A stretch of 37,996 nucleotides of DNA from assembly GCF_019263595.1 (NCBI RefSeq), contig NZ_JADQDD010000020.1, positions 1 through 37,996 of the forward strand, read 5' to 3'. The notes under the pieces were generated by a model that was not told where the DNA came from, did not search any database, and saw only the letters and a program-made list of their open reading frames with translations. Shown in pieces: positions 1 through 8,519 of the stretch. The stretch is from Pseudonocardia sp. KRD291 (lineage in GTDB: Bacteria > Actinomycetota > Actinomycetes > Mycobacteriales > Pseudonocardiaceae). How positions within the stretch are numbered: the stretch's first letter is position 1; each line of letters begins with the position of its first letter. Position numbers and translations under genes: made by a program.

Positions 1-984
1 CATGCCGGCCCAGTCCGTACGCAGCACGAAGTGGTTGACGCCGAGCTCGTCGCGCCACGGCAGCAGCGCCGCGAGGCAGTCCTCGGGGGATCCGACCACG
101 AACCGGTCCTGCGCGAGCTCGTCGTAACCGGTCCGGAACGAGTCATTTCCGGGCAGGACACGGTCCTGGCCCCAGTCGGCGTAGACGGCGTACTTGCCGG
201 CCAGGTGCGGGCGGGCCAGCTCGACCGCGCGCTCCCGGGTGGGCGCGCAGTAGATCTCGCGCATCAGCGGCAGCTCGCGCAGCGGACCCCGCCCGGCGGC
301 CGCCCGCTCGGCGTGGAACAGCTCGAGCTGGCGCCGGATCGTCGACGTCGTGGCGTGCGGGTTGATCATCCAGGTGTCCGCGAGCCGGCCGGCCCGGCGG
401 ACGGCGGCGTCGGAGTTCGCGGCCATCCAGATCGGCGGGTGCGGGTCGGCCACCGGGCGCATCTCGGCCCGGACCCCGTCGAGCCGGGTCCAGGGCAGGT
501 CGGCGTGCACCGGCTCGCCGCTCCAGAGCTCGCGCACCAGGCGCAGGTTCTCGGTGAACCGTCGCACCTTCTCCCCCGGCGGGATGCCGAACGCGGCGTA
601 CTCGACCTCGCGGTAGCCCAGGCCGACGCCGAACACCGACCGGCCGCCGCAGATGACGTCCAGGCTCGCGTAGGCCTCCGCGGTGTCGACCGGGTTGTGC
701 AGCGCGAGCAGGTGGATCCCGGTGCCGACGGTCATGGTCCCGGCCTCGGCGGCGACCCGCGCGAGCCACGGCAGCGGCTGGATGTGGGCGAACGTCTCGG
801 ACAGGTGGTGCTGCCCGCCGAACACCGAGTCCAGCCCGCCGTCGCGGGCGGCGCGGACCAGGGCGAGCTGCTCGTCGAGGACCACGAGCGGGTCGGCGCC
901 GATTCTCGTTCCGCTGCCGCTCCTCTCGGTGCCGGCGCGCCGCTGGTGGGTCAGGAACAGCCCGACCCGCACGTCATCCGGCAC
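1..984 (-). CDS. LLM-class flavin-dependent oxygenase (3'-truncated)
   Basis: A luciferase-like (LLM) TIM-barrel flavin oxidoreductase. The 328 codons in the window show family features: GLDSVFGGQHH near residue 50, GTGIHLLALHNPV, GRSVFGVGLGYREVEY, and PPIWMAANSDAAVRRAGRLADTW. These resemble FMN-dependent oxygenases of the SsuD/RutA type. The stop codon lies outside the window. The GTG start at 984 overlaps the 3' end of the MmgE/PrpD gene by 11 bases and has a GAGG sequence about 6 bases upstream, so it is translationally coupled as the last visible gene of the operon. The best-supported role is oxygenation of an organic substrate with reduced FMN. The FMN reductase at 9508-10095 could supply that FMN, but this pairing is inference. 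The family is certain; the substrate and the choice of FMN over F420 are not. Confidence 0.88.
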   Translation of the reverse strand, partial: MPDDVRVGLFLTHQRRAGTERSGSGTRIGADPLVVLDEQLALVRAARDGGLDSVFGGQHHLSETFAHIQPLPWLARVAAEAGTMTVGTGIHLLALHNPVDTAEAYASLDVICGGRSVFGVGLGYREVEYAAFGIPPGEKVRRFTENLRLVRELWSGEPVHADLPWTRLDGVRAEMRPVADPHPPIWMAANSDAAVRRAGRLADTWMINPHATTSTIRRQLELFHAERAAAGRGPLRELPLMREIYCAPTRERAVELARPHLAGKYAVYADWGQDRVLPGNDSFRTGYDELAQDRFVVGSPEDCLAALLPWRDELGVNHFVLRTDWAGM

Positions 985-2368
985 GGCAGGCCTCGGCGAA
1001 CTCCGCGGCAGGGCGGTCGTCGCCCAGGCCGAGCACGGCGGCGCGCACGCGGTCGGCGGTGGCCCCGTCGGCGACCCGGCCGATCGTGCCGCGGAACTTC
1101 TCCTCGATCTCGGCGTTGCTCAGCGGGCGCTCGTCGTGGCCGCGGTTGACCTGCTCGCGGTGGGTCAGCACCCGGCCGTCGGCGAGCTCGATCTCGACGT
1201 CGCCGGAGTAGGCGGCCGGGAACGCGCTGTCCGGGTCGTCGCGCACCCGGACCTTCTGGGCCAGCGCGAGGATCCCGGGGTCGCCGAGCGCGTCGTCCTC
1301 CAGCTCGGCGAGGGTGAACCGGCCGCGGTGCAGCGACGCGGCGACCACGAACGGCAGGCTGAACTTGGCGTCGTACTCGTCGCGCGGGGCCCACTTCGCC
1401 GCCTCCGGCTCGCAGACCACGCGGCCCGGCACCGGGTGGATCGCGCACCGGATCTCGACGACGTCCTGCGCCCGGATCCCGTGCTCGTCGCGCAGCAGGA
1501 GCACGGAGTCGGCGAACGCGTGGATGAAGTGGCAGATCGGGTAGGGCTTGACCGCGGTGCGCATCAGCTCCCACGTCGTCCCCAGCCCGGCGCCGACCGC
1601 CTCCGGGTGCGTCTCCCGCCCGGCCAGGTGCGTGGCGTAGAGCCCGAACCGTCCCTCGTAGACGGCCGGCGGGCCGCTCCAGCCTGCCTTCGCGAAGCTC
1701 GCCGCGGTCAGCCCGGACATCGCCGCCCACCCGGGGTGCAGCCGCTTGGTCCAGGACCCGTCCTCGAGGAACTCCAGCAGCCCGGCCGACATCGACCCGA
1801 CGACGCCCTGCGCCGCCGTCAGCGCGGCCGCGTCCAGCCCGGTGACCTTGCCGGCCGCCGTCGCCGCCCCGAACGCGCCGGCCACCGCCGTCGGGTGGAA
1901 GCCGACGTCGTGGAACCCGCCCGCGCCGCCGAGTCCGACCCGCGCCGAGACCTCGACGCCGAGGACGTAGGCCAGCAGCAGGTCCGCGGTGCTCGCACCG
2001 GTCGCGACGGCCGCGGACAGCGCGGCCGGCAGCGCCGCGGCACTGACGTGGGTGACGGCCGGGATGTGCGTGTCGTCGAAGTCCATGCCGTGGATCAGCA
2101 CGCCGTTCAGCACGGCGGCGTCGCGCGGGGTGAGCCGGTCCGGCATGCCCAGCACCGGATGGTTCCCGCGGCCGAACGCGGCCAGCGCGTCGAGCGCCAC
2201 CGCGGGGAACCCGTAGGCGGTGGAGGCGAACGCGAGGCCGACGGCGTCGAGCACCAGGTAGCGGGCACGTTCGCGCACGTCGGCCGGCACGTCGTCGAGC
2301 GTGGTGGCGGCCACGAACTCGCCGACCTGCCCGGCCAGCGAGGTGGGGGTGGGGGTGTCGAGCGTCAC
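974..2368 (-). CDS. MmgE/PrpD family protein
   Basis: A 464-residue protein of full family length. The family includes 2-methylcitrate dehydratase, cis-aconitate decarboxylase and iminodisuccinate epimerase, all acting on small carboxylates. Recognisable parts are the N-terminal helical repeats, GVLIHGMDFDDTH (about residue 90), the ADLLLAYVLGVEV helix, GFHPTAVAGAFGAA, and the WTKRLHPGWAA segment found across the family. The start is GTG with a strong GAGGAGG Shine-Dalgarno about 5 bases upstream. The gap to the amidase gene is 54 bases and carries the operator-like palindrome at 2393-2407, so this gene and the LLM gene probably form a separately initiated sub-operon. The reaction is unknown. 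Dehydration, epimerisation or decarboxylation of a dicarboxylate-like intermediate is the family expectation. Confidence 0.9.
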   Translation of the reverse strand: MTLDTPTPTSLAGQVGEFVAATTLDDVPADVRERARYLVLDAVGLAFASTAYGFPAVALDALAAFGRGNHPVLGMPDRLTPRDAAVLNGVLIHGMDFDDTHIPAVTHVSAAALPAALSAAVATGASTADLLLAYVLGVEVSARVGLGGAGGFHDVGFHPTAVAGAFGAATAAGKVTGLDAAALTAAQGVVGSMSAGLLEFLEDGSWTKRLHPGWAAMSGLTAASFAKAGWSGPPAVYEGRFGLYATHLAGRETHPEAVGAGLGTTWELMRTAVKPYPICHFIHAFADSVLLLRDEHGIRAQDVVEIRCAIHPVPGRVVCEPEAAKWAPRDEYDAKFSLPFVVAASLHRGRFTLAELEDDALGDPGILALAQKVRVRDDPDSAFPAAYSGDVEIELADGRVLTHREQVNRGHDERPLSNAEIEEKFRGTIGRVADGATADRVRAAVLGLGDDRPAAEFAEACRAG

Positions 2369-2389
2369 GGGTCCTCCTCGGGTGGGACG

Positions 2390-2418
2390 AAGATACGTCG
2401 GACATTTCCCGGCCGGAA
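2390..2418 (-). promoter_or_regulatory. GntR-type operator 3 with weak promoter, upstream of MmgE/PrpD
   Basis: The 15-mer ATACGTC-G-GACATTT (2393-2407) matches the palindromes at 7037 and 8525. Read on the minus strand, a possible -10 TATCTT (2395-2390) lies 17 bases from a poor -35 TTCCGG (2418-2413). The promoter is weaker than the other two, but the operator position relative to the gene is the same. Probable target of the GntR/FCD protein at 8637. Confidence 0.5.
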
Positions 2419-2422
2419 GGGG

Positions 2423-4099
2423 TCAGCGGATCCGGTCGGTGATCGGCGGAGTGCGCAGGTGGTGGTCGGAGCGCTGCTGGAACCAGGCCGCGACGGCCAG
2501 CGCGAGGGCCTCGTGGTGCGGCGGCGCGATCAGCTGGGCCGAGACCGGGCAGCCGTCCGGGCCGAACCCGGTGGGCAGCGCCAGTCCGGGCGCCCCGGTG
2601 AGGTTGCCGAGCATCGTGGAGCGCGACTGCGCCGCGTAGAGCGGGTGCTCGACGCCGTCGACGCGGACGGTGCAGTCGGGCAGCACCGGCGCCGTGGACG
2701 GCGTCGTCGGCACCACGACCAGGTCGGCGCCGGCGAACACGGTGTCCAGCTCGGCCTGCAGCTCGACCCGGAACTGCAGCGCGCGCAGCAGGTCCGTCGC
2801 CGGCGTCGTGATTCCCTGGCTGATCCGGCGCACGGTGACCGGGTCGTACTCGTCCCATCCGCCGGCGTCGAACCGGTGCAGCGCCGCGGCCTCGGCGAAC
2901 ACGAGCTGGTAGCCGATCGGCAGGGCGTGCGCCGCGGACGGGATCTCGCCGGGCACGACCTGCGCGCCGCCGCGGACCAGCTCGTCGACCAGCGCGGCGA
3001 GCCCGTCGCGCACGGCGCCGTCGCAGAGTTCGGTGAGGTAGCCACCGGGCACCGCGACCCGCAGCCCGGCCAGGTCCGCGGGCACCGCGGGCTCGGTGAA
3101 CGGCGCGAGCTCCCCGATCCGGGCGTCGGTCCCGTCCGGGCCGCGCAGCAGCGAGAGCAGCAGCGCCGTGTCCCGAGCACTTCGGGTCAGCGGGCCGACC
3201 GTCTCGGTCGTCCAGGACAGCGGCTCGACGCCGGTGCGCGGCACCGTGCCGGCCGTCGGCTTGAGCCCGGTCAGCCCGCACCAGGCCGAGGGCAGCCGCA
3301 CCGACCCGCCGACGTCGGTGCCCACCCCGAACGGCACCACCCGGGACGCGACGGCGGCCGCCGTCCCGGTCGAGGACCCACCGGCCCAGCGCCGCGGGTC
3401 CCAGGGGTTGCGGCAGGCGCCGGTGAGCCGCGGATGCGGGCCGCCGACGGCGAACTCGGTCGTGGCGTCCTTCGCGATCGCGATCGCGCCGGCGTCCTCG
3501 AGGCGCGCGACGACCGTCGCGCTCCGCGCGGCCGGGGTGTGCCCGCGGCGCAGCGACCCCGCCGTGGTGGGCACGCCGGCCACGTCGATGACGTCCTTGA
3601 CGGTGAACGGGACGCCCTCCAGCGGGCGCGCCGTGCCCTCGGCCCAGCGGCGGTCGGACTCCGCGGCGGCCCGGGTCGCGCGGTCGGCGAGCAGCGTGAT
3701 CGTGCAGTTCAGCTCGGCGTGCGCGCGCTGCAGCCGGAGAAGGGCCGCGGCGACCACGTCGCCGGGGCGGACCCGTCCGGACCCGTACGCGCGGAGCAGG
3801 CCGGTCGCGTCCAGCTCGAGCGGCTCCCGCCCGTCGACGCTCTCCGCGGCGCCGCCGCCCGGGCGCGGGGTCCACGCCGGCGCGACGTGGGCGCGGTCGC
3901 GGACCCACCGGTCCCCGCGGGCCGGGTCCGCCGCCCCCGGGTCGACCGGGCGGTCGCGCAGCGCGGCGGCGGCCGCCTCGGCGCCGCTGACGGCGGCGTG
4001 CATGTCGGCGACCTGCGCGTCGTCGAGGTGGAAGCCCAGCCGTGCGGCCTGGGCGCCCAGCTCGGCGGGCCCGGGGACCGTCGCAGGATCCCCGCTCAA
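2423..4099 (-). CDS. Amidase-signature (GatA/AtzF-type) amidase
   Basis: A 558-residue amidase-signature hydrolase that cleaves a C-N bond of an amide or urea-like substrate. The Ser-cisSer-Lys triad is visible: Lys168 in VPFTVKDV, the cis-Ser at about 242-243 in GGSSTGTAAA, and the nucleophile Ser266 in TDVGGSVRLP. The N-terminal helices (residues 11-45) precede the usual domain. I chose the TTG at 4099 because it overlaps the upstream acyl-CoA dehydrogenase stop as TTGA and keeps the helical N-terminus. The alternative is an ATG 32 codons later. Its place between an acyl-CoA dehydrogenase and an MmgE/PrpD gene suggests it frees a carboxylic acid from an amide or opened lactam for later CoA activation. 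The substrate cannot be read from sequence. Confidence 0.9.
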   Translation of the reverse strand: MSGDPATVPGPAELGAQAARLGFHLDDAQVADMHAAVSGAEAAAAALRDRPVDPGAADPARGDRWVRDRAHVAPAWTPRPGGGAAESVDGREPLELDATGLLRAYGSGRVRPGDVVAAALLRLQRAHAELNCTITLLADRATRAAAESDRRWAEGTARPLEGVPFTVKDVIDVAGVPTTAGSLRRGHTPAARSATVVARLEDAGAIAIAKDATTEFAVGGPHPRLTGACRNPWDPRRWAGGSSTGTAAAVASRVVPFGVGTDVGGSVRLPSAWCGLTGLKPTAGTVPRTGVEPLSWTTETVGPLTRSARDTALLLSLLRGPDGTDARIGELAPFTEPAVPADLAGLRVAVPGGYLTELCDGAVRDGLAALVDELVRGGAQVVPGEIPSAAHALPIGYQLVFAEAAALHRFDAGGWDEYDPVTVRRISQGITTPATDLLRALQFRVELQAELDTVFAGADLVVVPTTPSTAPVLPDCTVRVDGVEHPLYAAQSRSTMLGNLTGAPGLALPTGFGPDGCPVSAQLIAPPHHEALALAVAAWFQQRSDHHLRTPPITDRIR

Positions 4100-5271
4100 C
4101 GGATCTGGGCCTTCCCGGCCAGCAGCGCCTTCGCGACGACGCCGCGCAACACGTCGTTGGTGCCCTCGCCGATCGACATCAGCGGGGCGTCCCGGTAGAG
4201 CCGCTCCACCTCGAACTCGGTCGAGTAGCCGTAGCCGCCGTGGATGCGCATCGCGTCGGTCGCGCACTCCAGCGCGGCCTCCGAGGCGAAGATCTTCGCC
4301 ATCCCGGACTCGGTGTCCATCCGCACGCCGTCGTCCATCCGCGACGCCGCCCAGTACGTCATCAGCCGCGCGGCCTGCAGCTTCACCGCGATCTCGGCCA
4401 GGCGCATCTGCACCGCCTGGAACTCGCCGATGGGCTGGCCGAACGCCTCCCGGTCGCGGGCGTAGGACAGCGCCTCGTCGTAGGCCCGCTGGGCGATCCC
4501 GACGCTGCGCGCGGCGATGTTGATCCGCCCGGTCTCCAGTGACGACAGCGCCTGCTGCAGCCCCCGGCCCTCGACGCCGCCGAGCAGCTGCGACGACGGC
4601 ACCCGCACGCCGGTGAGCACGACCTCGCAGCTCTCGGTGCCCTTGTAGCCGATCTTGCCGATGTCCTGGGTGACCTCGAACCCCGGCGAGTCCGCCTCGA
4701 CGAGCAGGATGCTCATGCCCTTGTGCGCCGGCGTGGCCGACGGGTCGGTCTTGACCAGCACCGGCAGCGGGTCGGCGTGGCGCGCGTTGGTGATCCACAT
4801 CTTGGTGCCGTCGACGATGTAGTCGTCCCCGTCGCCCTCCCGATCGCGCAGCGCGGTGGTGCGGATGCCCTGCAGGTCGGTGCCGGCTCCGGGCTCGGTG
4901 AGCGCGATCCCGGTGCGCCGCGCCCCGCTCGCCAGCTCCGGCAGGTACCTGCTCTTCTGCTCCTCGGTGCCGTGCCGGGCCAGCATCCAGCAGGTCACCG
5001 AGTGGCTGCCGAGGATGCCGGCGATGCCCATCCAGCCCCGGGAGATCTCCTCGAACGTGAGCGCGAACGACACCGTGTCCGCGGCCAGGCCGCCGTACTC
5101 CTCCGGCACCGCGAGCCCGAACAGGCCGAGCTCGCGCATCCCGGCGACGATCTCGGTCGGGTAGCGCCCGGAGTGCTCCCACTCCCTGGCCACCGGCACG
5201 ATCTCGCGGTCGACGAACCGGCGCAGCGTCTCCCGGTAGAGCCGCTGTTCGTCACTGAGCTGGAAGTCCAT
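4096..5271 (-). CDS. Acyl-CoA dehydrogenase family protein
   Basis: A 391-residue FAD enzyme of normal family length. It removes the alpha and beta hydrogens of an acyl-CoA and passes electrons to ETF. The N-terminal helical domain begins DFQLSDEQRLYRETLRRFV. The middle domain has ALTEPGAGTDLQGI and MWITNARHAD. The C-terminal domain has GYGYSTEFEVERLYRDA and IGEGTND. The Glu of that last motif (about residue 369) aligns with the catalytic base of medium-chain enzymes. The ATG overlaps the CoA-transferase stop as ATGA, so expression is coupled. It sits downstream of a CoA-transferase and a MaoC hydratase, giving activation, desaturation and hydration steps in one operon. Chain length or ring specificity is unknown. 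Confidence 0.95.
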   Translation of the reverse strand: MDFQLSDEQRLYRETLRRFVDREIVPVAREWEHSGRYPTEIVAGMRELGLFGLAVPEEYGGLAADTVSFALTFEEISRGWMGIAGILGSHSVTCWMLARHGTEEQKSRYLPELASGARRTGIALTEPGAGTDLQGIRTTALRDREGDGDDYIVDGTKMWITNARHADPLPVLVKTDPSATPAHKGMSILLVEADSPGFEVTQDIGKIGYKGTESCEVVLTGVRVPSSQLLGGVEGRGLQQALSSLETGRINIAARSVGIAQRAYDEALSYARDREAFGQPIGEFQAVQMRLAEIAVKLQAARLMTYWAASRMDDGVRMDTESGMAKIFASEAALECATDAMRIHGGYGYSTEFEVERLYRDAPLMSIGEGTNDVLRGVVAKALLAGKAQIR

Positions 5272-6476
5272 CACTTCTCCCCGAGGGCGCCGGCCGCACG
5301 CAGCGCGGCGATCCTGTCGTCGTCGTAGCCGAGGCCGCGCAGGACCTCGTCGGTGTGCTCGCCCATCGCCGGGGCGGCCCGGGTCGGGGCGCGGTCGTCG
5401 CCGGGCGGGCCGACGCGCACCGGCGAGCGCAGCGACCGGACCGTCCCGTACGTCGCGTGCGGGGTCTCCGCGATCAGGTCCCGCTCCAGGGTGTGCGGGT
5501 CGGTCAGCGCGCCGGCCACGTCGTTGATCGGCGCGCACGGGATCGACGCCGCGTAGAGCGGGGCCAGCCAGTCGGCGACCGTGCGGGTCCGGAAGATCTC
5601 CTCGAGCAGCGGCAGGATCTCGTCGCGGTGGGCGTTGCGGTCGGCGAACGTGGCGAACCGCGGGTCTTCGGCCAGCTCCGGGCGGTCCATCACCACGACC
5701 AGGCGCTGCCAGAACTTCTCCTTCGGCGCGGCCACGACCAGCCAGCCGTCGGAGGCCTCGAACGCCTGGAACGGGATCAGCGACGGGTGCGCGGAGTGGC
5801 TGGTGCGGGCCGGTTCGTACCCGGCCGTCATGTGCCAGGTGCCGGGATAGGTGAGCAGGCTGACCGCGGTGTCGTAGAGGCTCACGTCGCAGTCGGTGCC
5901 CACTCCGTCGCGGCGTGCGGCGTGCACCGCGGCCAGCAGCGACAGCGCCGCGACGTACCCGCCGGAGAAGTCGACGAGCGAGAGCCCGGTCTTCTGCGGC
6001 GGCCCGCCCGGCTCGCCGGTCAGCGACATCCACCCGCCGAGGGCCTGCAGCACGTAGTCGTAGCCGGGCTCGCGCGAGCGCGGCCCGGTCATCCCGAACC
6101 CGGTCAGCGAGCAGCAGACGATCCTCGGGTTGACCTGCGCCAGGTCGGCGTAGCGGATGCCGAGCTTCTCCGGCACGTCGCCGCGCAGGTTGGAGTACAC
6201 CGCGTCGGCGGTGCGGACCAGGTCGTGGAACACCGCGCGGCCCTCGGGGGTGCGGATGTCGAGCGTGATCGAGCTCTTGTCGCGGTTGAACGACTGGAAG
6301 AACAGCGAGTCGCCGTCGGCGGCGTAGGGCGGGACGCTGCGCCCGACGTCGCCGCCGTCCGACGGGTCCTCGACCTTGACGACGTCCGCGCCGAGCTCGG
6401 CCAGGTGCATGGTGCCGAACGGGCCCGCGCCGTACTGCTCCAGCGAGATGATCCGGACGTCTTCCAGAGGTCTCAT
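5271..6476 (-). CDS. CaiB/BaiF family (type III) CoA-transferase
   Basis: A 401-residue family III CoA-transferase. These enzymes move CoA from one carboxylic acid to another through an aspartyl-CoA anhydride. The N-terminus (LEDVRIISLEQYGAGPFGTMHLAELGADVVKVE) and FFQSFNRDKSSI are typical. Asp169 in SLVDFSGGY is at the position of the catalytic Asp169 of formyl-CoA transferase. The C-terminal part carries YDDDRIAALRAAGAL. Its ATG overlaps the MaoC stop (ATGA) and its own stop overlaps the dehydrogenase start. Relatives paired with MaoC proteins act on succinate, itaconate, mesaconate or citramalate. A C4-C5 dicarboxylate is therefore one candidate substrate, but this is only analogy. Confidence 0.94.
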   Translation of the reverse strand: MRPLEDVRIISLEQYGAGPFGTMHLAELGADVVKVEDPSDGGDVGRSVPPYAADGDSLFFQSFNRDKSSITLDIRTPEGRAVFHDLVRTADAVYSNLRGDVPEKLGIRYADLAQVNPRIVCCSLTGFGMTGPRSREPGYDYVLQALGGWMSLTGEPGGPPQKTGLSLVDFSGGYVAALSLLAAVHAARRDGVGTDCDVSLYDTAVSLLTYPGTWHMTAGYEPARTSHSAHPSLIPFQAFEASDGWLVVAAPKEKFWQRLVVVMDRPELAEDPRFATFADRNAHRDEILPLLEEIFRTRTVADWLAPLYAASIPCAPINDVAGALTDPHTLERDLIAETPHATYGTVRSLRSPVRVGPPGDDRAPTRAAPAMGEHTDEVLRGLGYDDDRIAALRAAGALGEK

Positions 6477-6997
6477 GCGCCCTCCACCGTGAGCGGGGTG
6501 GCGGCCTGCGGGAACAGCGACTCCGCCGCCTGCGCCCCGCGCCGGTGCACGTAGAACGCCCGCTTGAACGACAGCACCTCGACGGCGTCCTGGTTCAGCG
6601 TCCGCGTCTTCACCGACACGATGCCCGCCTGCGGCCGCGAGCCCGAACCCCGCATCCCGAGCACGATCGACTCCGACCAGATCGTGTCCCCGACGAACAC
6701 CGGCGCGGTCAGCCGCAGCTCGTCCACGCCCAGGTTCGCGAACGCGTTCTGCGAGGTGTCGGTGACCGACTGGCCCATCGCGATCGCGATCGTCAGCGGC
6801 GAGACGACGAGCATCCGCCCGAACTCCGAGGACTCCCCGACCTGCGCGTTGAAGTGCGCCTGGTTGGTGTTCATCGTCAGCAGCGTGAACCAGGTGTTGT
6901 CCGTCTCGGAGATCGTGCGCCCCAGCGGGTGCTGGTAGACGTCACCGACCTCGAAGTCCTCGTAGAACCGTCCCTGCCAGCCCGGCCGCACCGCCAT
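6473..6997 (-). CDS. MaoC family hydratase
   Basis: A 174-residue single hot-dog protein of the MaoC (R-specific enoyl-CoA hydratase) family. Asp33 (SETDNTWF) and His48 (NQAHFN) give the catalytic Asp/His pair of the hydratase motif. The segment PVFVGDTIWSES is also typical. It resembles the larger-loop MaoC proteins that hydrate mesaconyl-CoA or itaconyl-CoA. It is the first gene after the transporter, and a promoter with an operator in its spacer lies directly upstream (7031-7059). The ATG at 6997 has AGGGAG about 10 bases upstream. A role next to the CoA-transferase and dehydrogenase is well supported. The exact enoyl-CoA is not known. Confidence 0.92.
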   Translation of the reverse strand: MAVRPGWQGRFYEDFEVGDVYQHPLGRTISETDNTWFTLLTMNTNQAHFNAQVGESSEFGRMLVVSPLTIAIAMGQSVTDTSQNAFANLGVDELRLTAPVFVGDTIWSESIVLGMRGSGSRPQAGIVSVKTRTLNQDAVEVLSFKRAFYVHRRGAQAAESLFPQAATPLTVEGA

Positions 6998-7030
6998 GCC
7001 GTCTCATCTCCCTTGCTCGACCCGTCCCGG

Positions 7031-7059
7031 ACGTTAAAACGTCTGACATTTCGAGTCAA
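7031..7059 (-). promoter_or_regulatory. Promoter with GntR-type operator 2, upstream of MaoC
   Basis: On the minus strand, -35 TTGACT (7059-7054) and -10 TAACGT (7036-7031) are separated by exactly 17 bases. The spacer contains the 15-bp palindrome AAACGTC-T-GACATTT (7037-7051), which has one mismatch between its arms. The -35 box overlaps the transporter stop codon. A repressor bound here would block RNA polymerase. Confidence 0.65.
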
Positions 7060-8447
7060 CGGGGCGCGATGCCGTGCTCGATCTCCTCCAGCCGCCGGTT
7101 CGTGGTCCGCTCGCCCCAGAGCCGCATGACGACGCCGAGCAGCAGCGCCGCGATCGCCAGGTAGACGTAGACGGCGACCATCCCGGCCCCGCTGTAGAGC
7201 GCGGCCACCAGCACGCCGCCGACGACGCCGGCCAGGCGCCCGGACCCGTTGGCCACCCCGGAGCCGAGCCCGCGCAGGTGCAGCGGGAACACCTCGGCGA
7301 TGTAGGTGTAGAGCACCGCGACGCCGGTCTGCATGAACATCGCCGCCAGGAACCCGCACACGACGATCGCGACCGGGTGGTCGATCAGCCCGAACAGCAG
7401 CAGGAACACGGCCACGAGCGACTGCACGGCCAGCAGCACGCTGCGCCGCTCGAACCGGTCGACGATCGGCATCGCCAGCAGCGCCCCGGGCACGGCGGCG
7501 ATCGCCAGGACCGAGGAGAACGTCAGGCTCTCCGCGGTGGTGTAGCCGCGCTCGACCAGCAGCGTCGGCACCCAGGAGCTGAACCCGTAGAAGGACAGGA
7601 TCAGGAACACGCACGACACGGACGCGACGAGCGTCCGGCGTCCGGTGGCGCCGCGGAGCAGCTCGGAGAGCCGGCCGGGCACCACCGGCCGGTCCGGCAC
7701 CGGCTCCGGCAGCGGCGCACCGGTGATCCGCTCCGCGTGCTCCTCCATCCGCGCGACGAGCTCCACCTGGCGCGGGTCCGGGGTCCGGCCGTGCGCGGCG
7801 CACCAGCGCACCGACTCCGGCAGCACCCGCAGCGCCACCACGCCGCCGACCGCGCCCAGCGCACCCACCACGAAGATCCAGCGCCACGCGCCGTCGCCGA
7901 GCGGGACGACCGCACGCGCCACCCACGCCGCGATCGGCACCCCGGCCAGCCCGATCGCCAGCAGGAGCGCCTGGTAGCGGCCGCGCAGGGCGCGCGGGAA
8001 CATCTCGCTGACCCAGACCAGCAGCACCCCGGTCATGGCCTGCAGCCCGAAGCCGGTGAGCACGCGCAGCGCCCCGAGCGTCCCCGGGTCCGGGGCGAAT
8101 GCGCTGAGCAGCGAGAACAGCGAGTAGAGGAAGACCGCACCGATCAGCACCGGACGGCGGCCGAACCGGTCGGAGAGCCGCCCGCCGACGATCGCGCCGA
8201 CGAACATGCCGACGAAACCGGCCGAGGTGATCGCCCCGACGCCGCCGATGGACAGGCCCCACTCGGTGCGCAGCGCGGGCGCGGCGTAGGCGAACGAGTT
8301 CAGGTCCACCAGGTCGAACACGAACAGGAAACCCAGCAGGCCGATCCAGCGGCGGTGCACCGGCGTGATCACCGGGACCCTGTCCAGCCGGGCGGCGAGG
8401 TCCGGTCCGGCGGTGTGCGTACCGGACGATCCGACGGTGGCCGACAT
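7056..8447 (-). CDS. MFS transporter (aromatic-acid/sugar type)
   Basis: A 12-helix major facilitator of about 463 residues. The loop 2-3 signature GGRLSDRFGRRPVLIG and the loop 8-9 repeat PIVDRFERRSVLL are present, as is MFPRALRGRYQALL, typical of the AAHS and sugar-porter branches. A long charged loop links the two six-helix halves. It presumably imports the substrate of the operon. The start is uncertain. ATG 8447 has GAGGAG 9 bases upstream and is my choice. An in-frame GTG at 8513 lies 6 bases after the predicted -10 box, so a leaderless protein longer by 22 residues is also possible. It is divergent from the GntR regulator gene. Confidence 0.92.
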   Translation of the reverse strand: MSATVGSSGTHTAGPDLAARLDRVPVITPVHRRWIGLLGFLFVFDLVDLNSFAYAAPALRTEWGLSIGGVGAITSAGFVGMFVGAIVGGRLSDRFGRRPVLIGAVFLYSLFSLLSAFAPDPGTLGALRVLTGFGLQAMTGVLLVWVSEMFPRALRGRYQALLLAIGLAGVPIAAWVARAVVPLGDGAWRWIFVVGALGAVGGVVALRVLPESVRWCAAHGRTPDPRQVELVARMEEHAERITGAPLPEPVPDRPVVPGRLSELLRGATGRRTLVASVSCVFLILSFYGFSSWVPTLLVERGYTTAESLTFSSVLAIAAVPGALLAMPIVDRFERRSVLLAVQSLVAVFLLLFGLIDHPVAIVVCGFLAAMFMQTGVAVLYTYIAEVFPLHLRGLGSGVANGSGRLAGVVGGVLVAALYSGAGMVAVYVYLAIAALLLGVVMRLWGERTTNRRLEEIEHGIAPR

Positions 8448-8519
8448 GGTTCTGCGCTCCTCACCGAGCGACGCGCGCTCCCCCGCGCCGCCGACGTCGG
8501 TGTCGGCGGTCACACGACG

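Noticed and set aside
683-4198. A 1171-residue plus-strand open frame rich in Arg, Gly, Ala and Val.
   Set aside because: It is antisense to the amidase and PrpD genes. Such long open frames on the opposite strand are expected in DNA of this GC content, and it has no domain.
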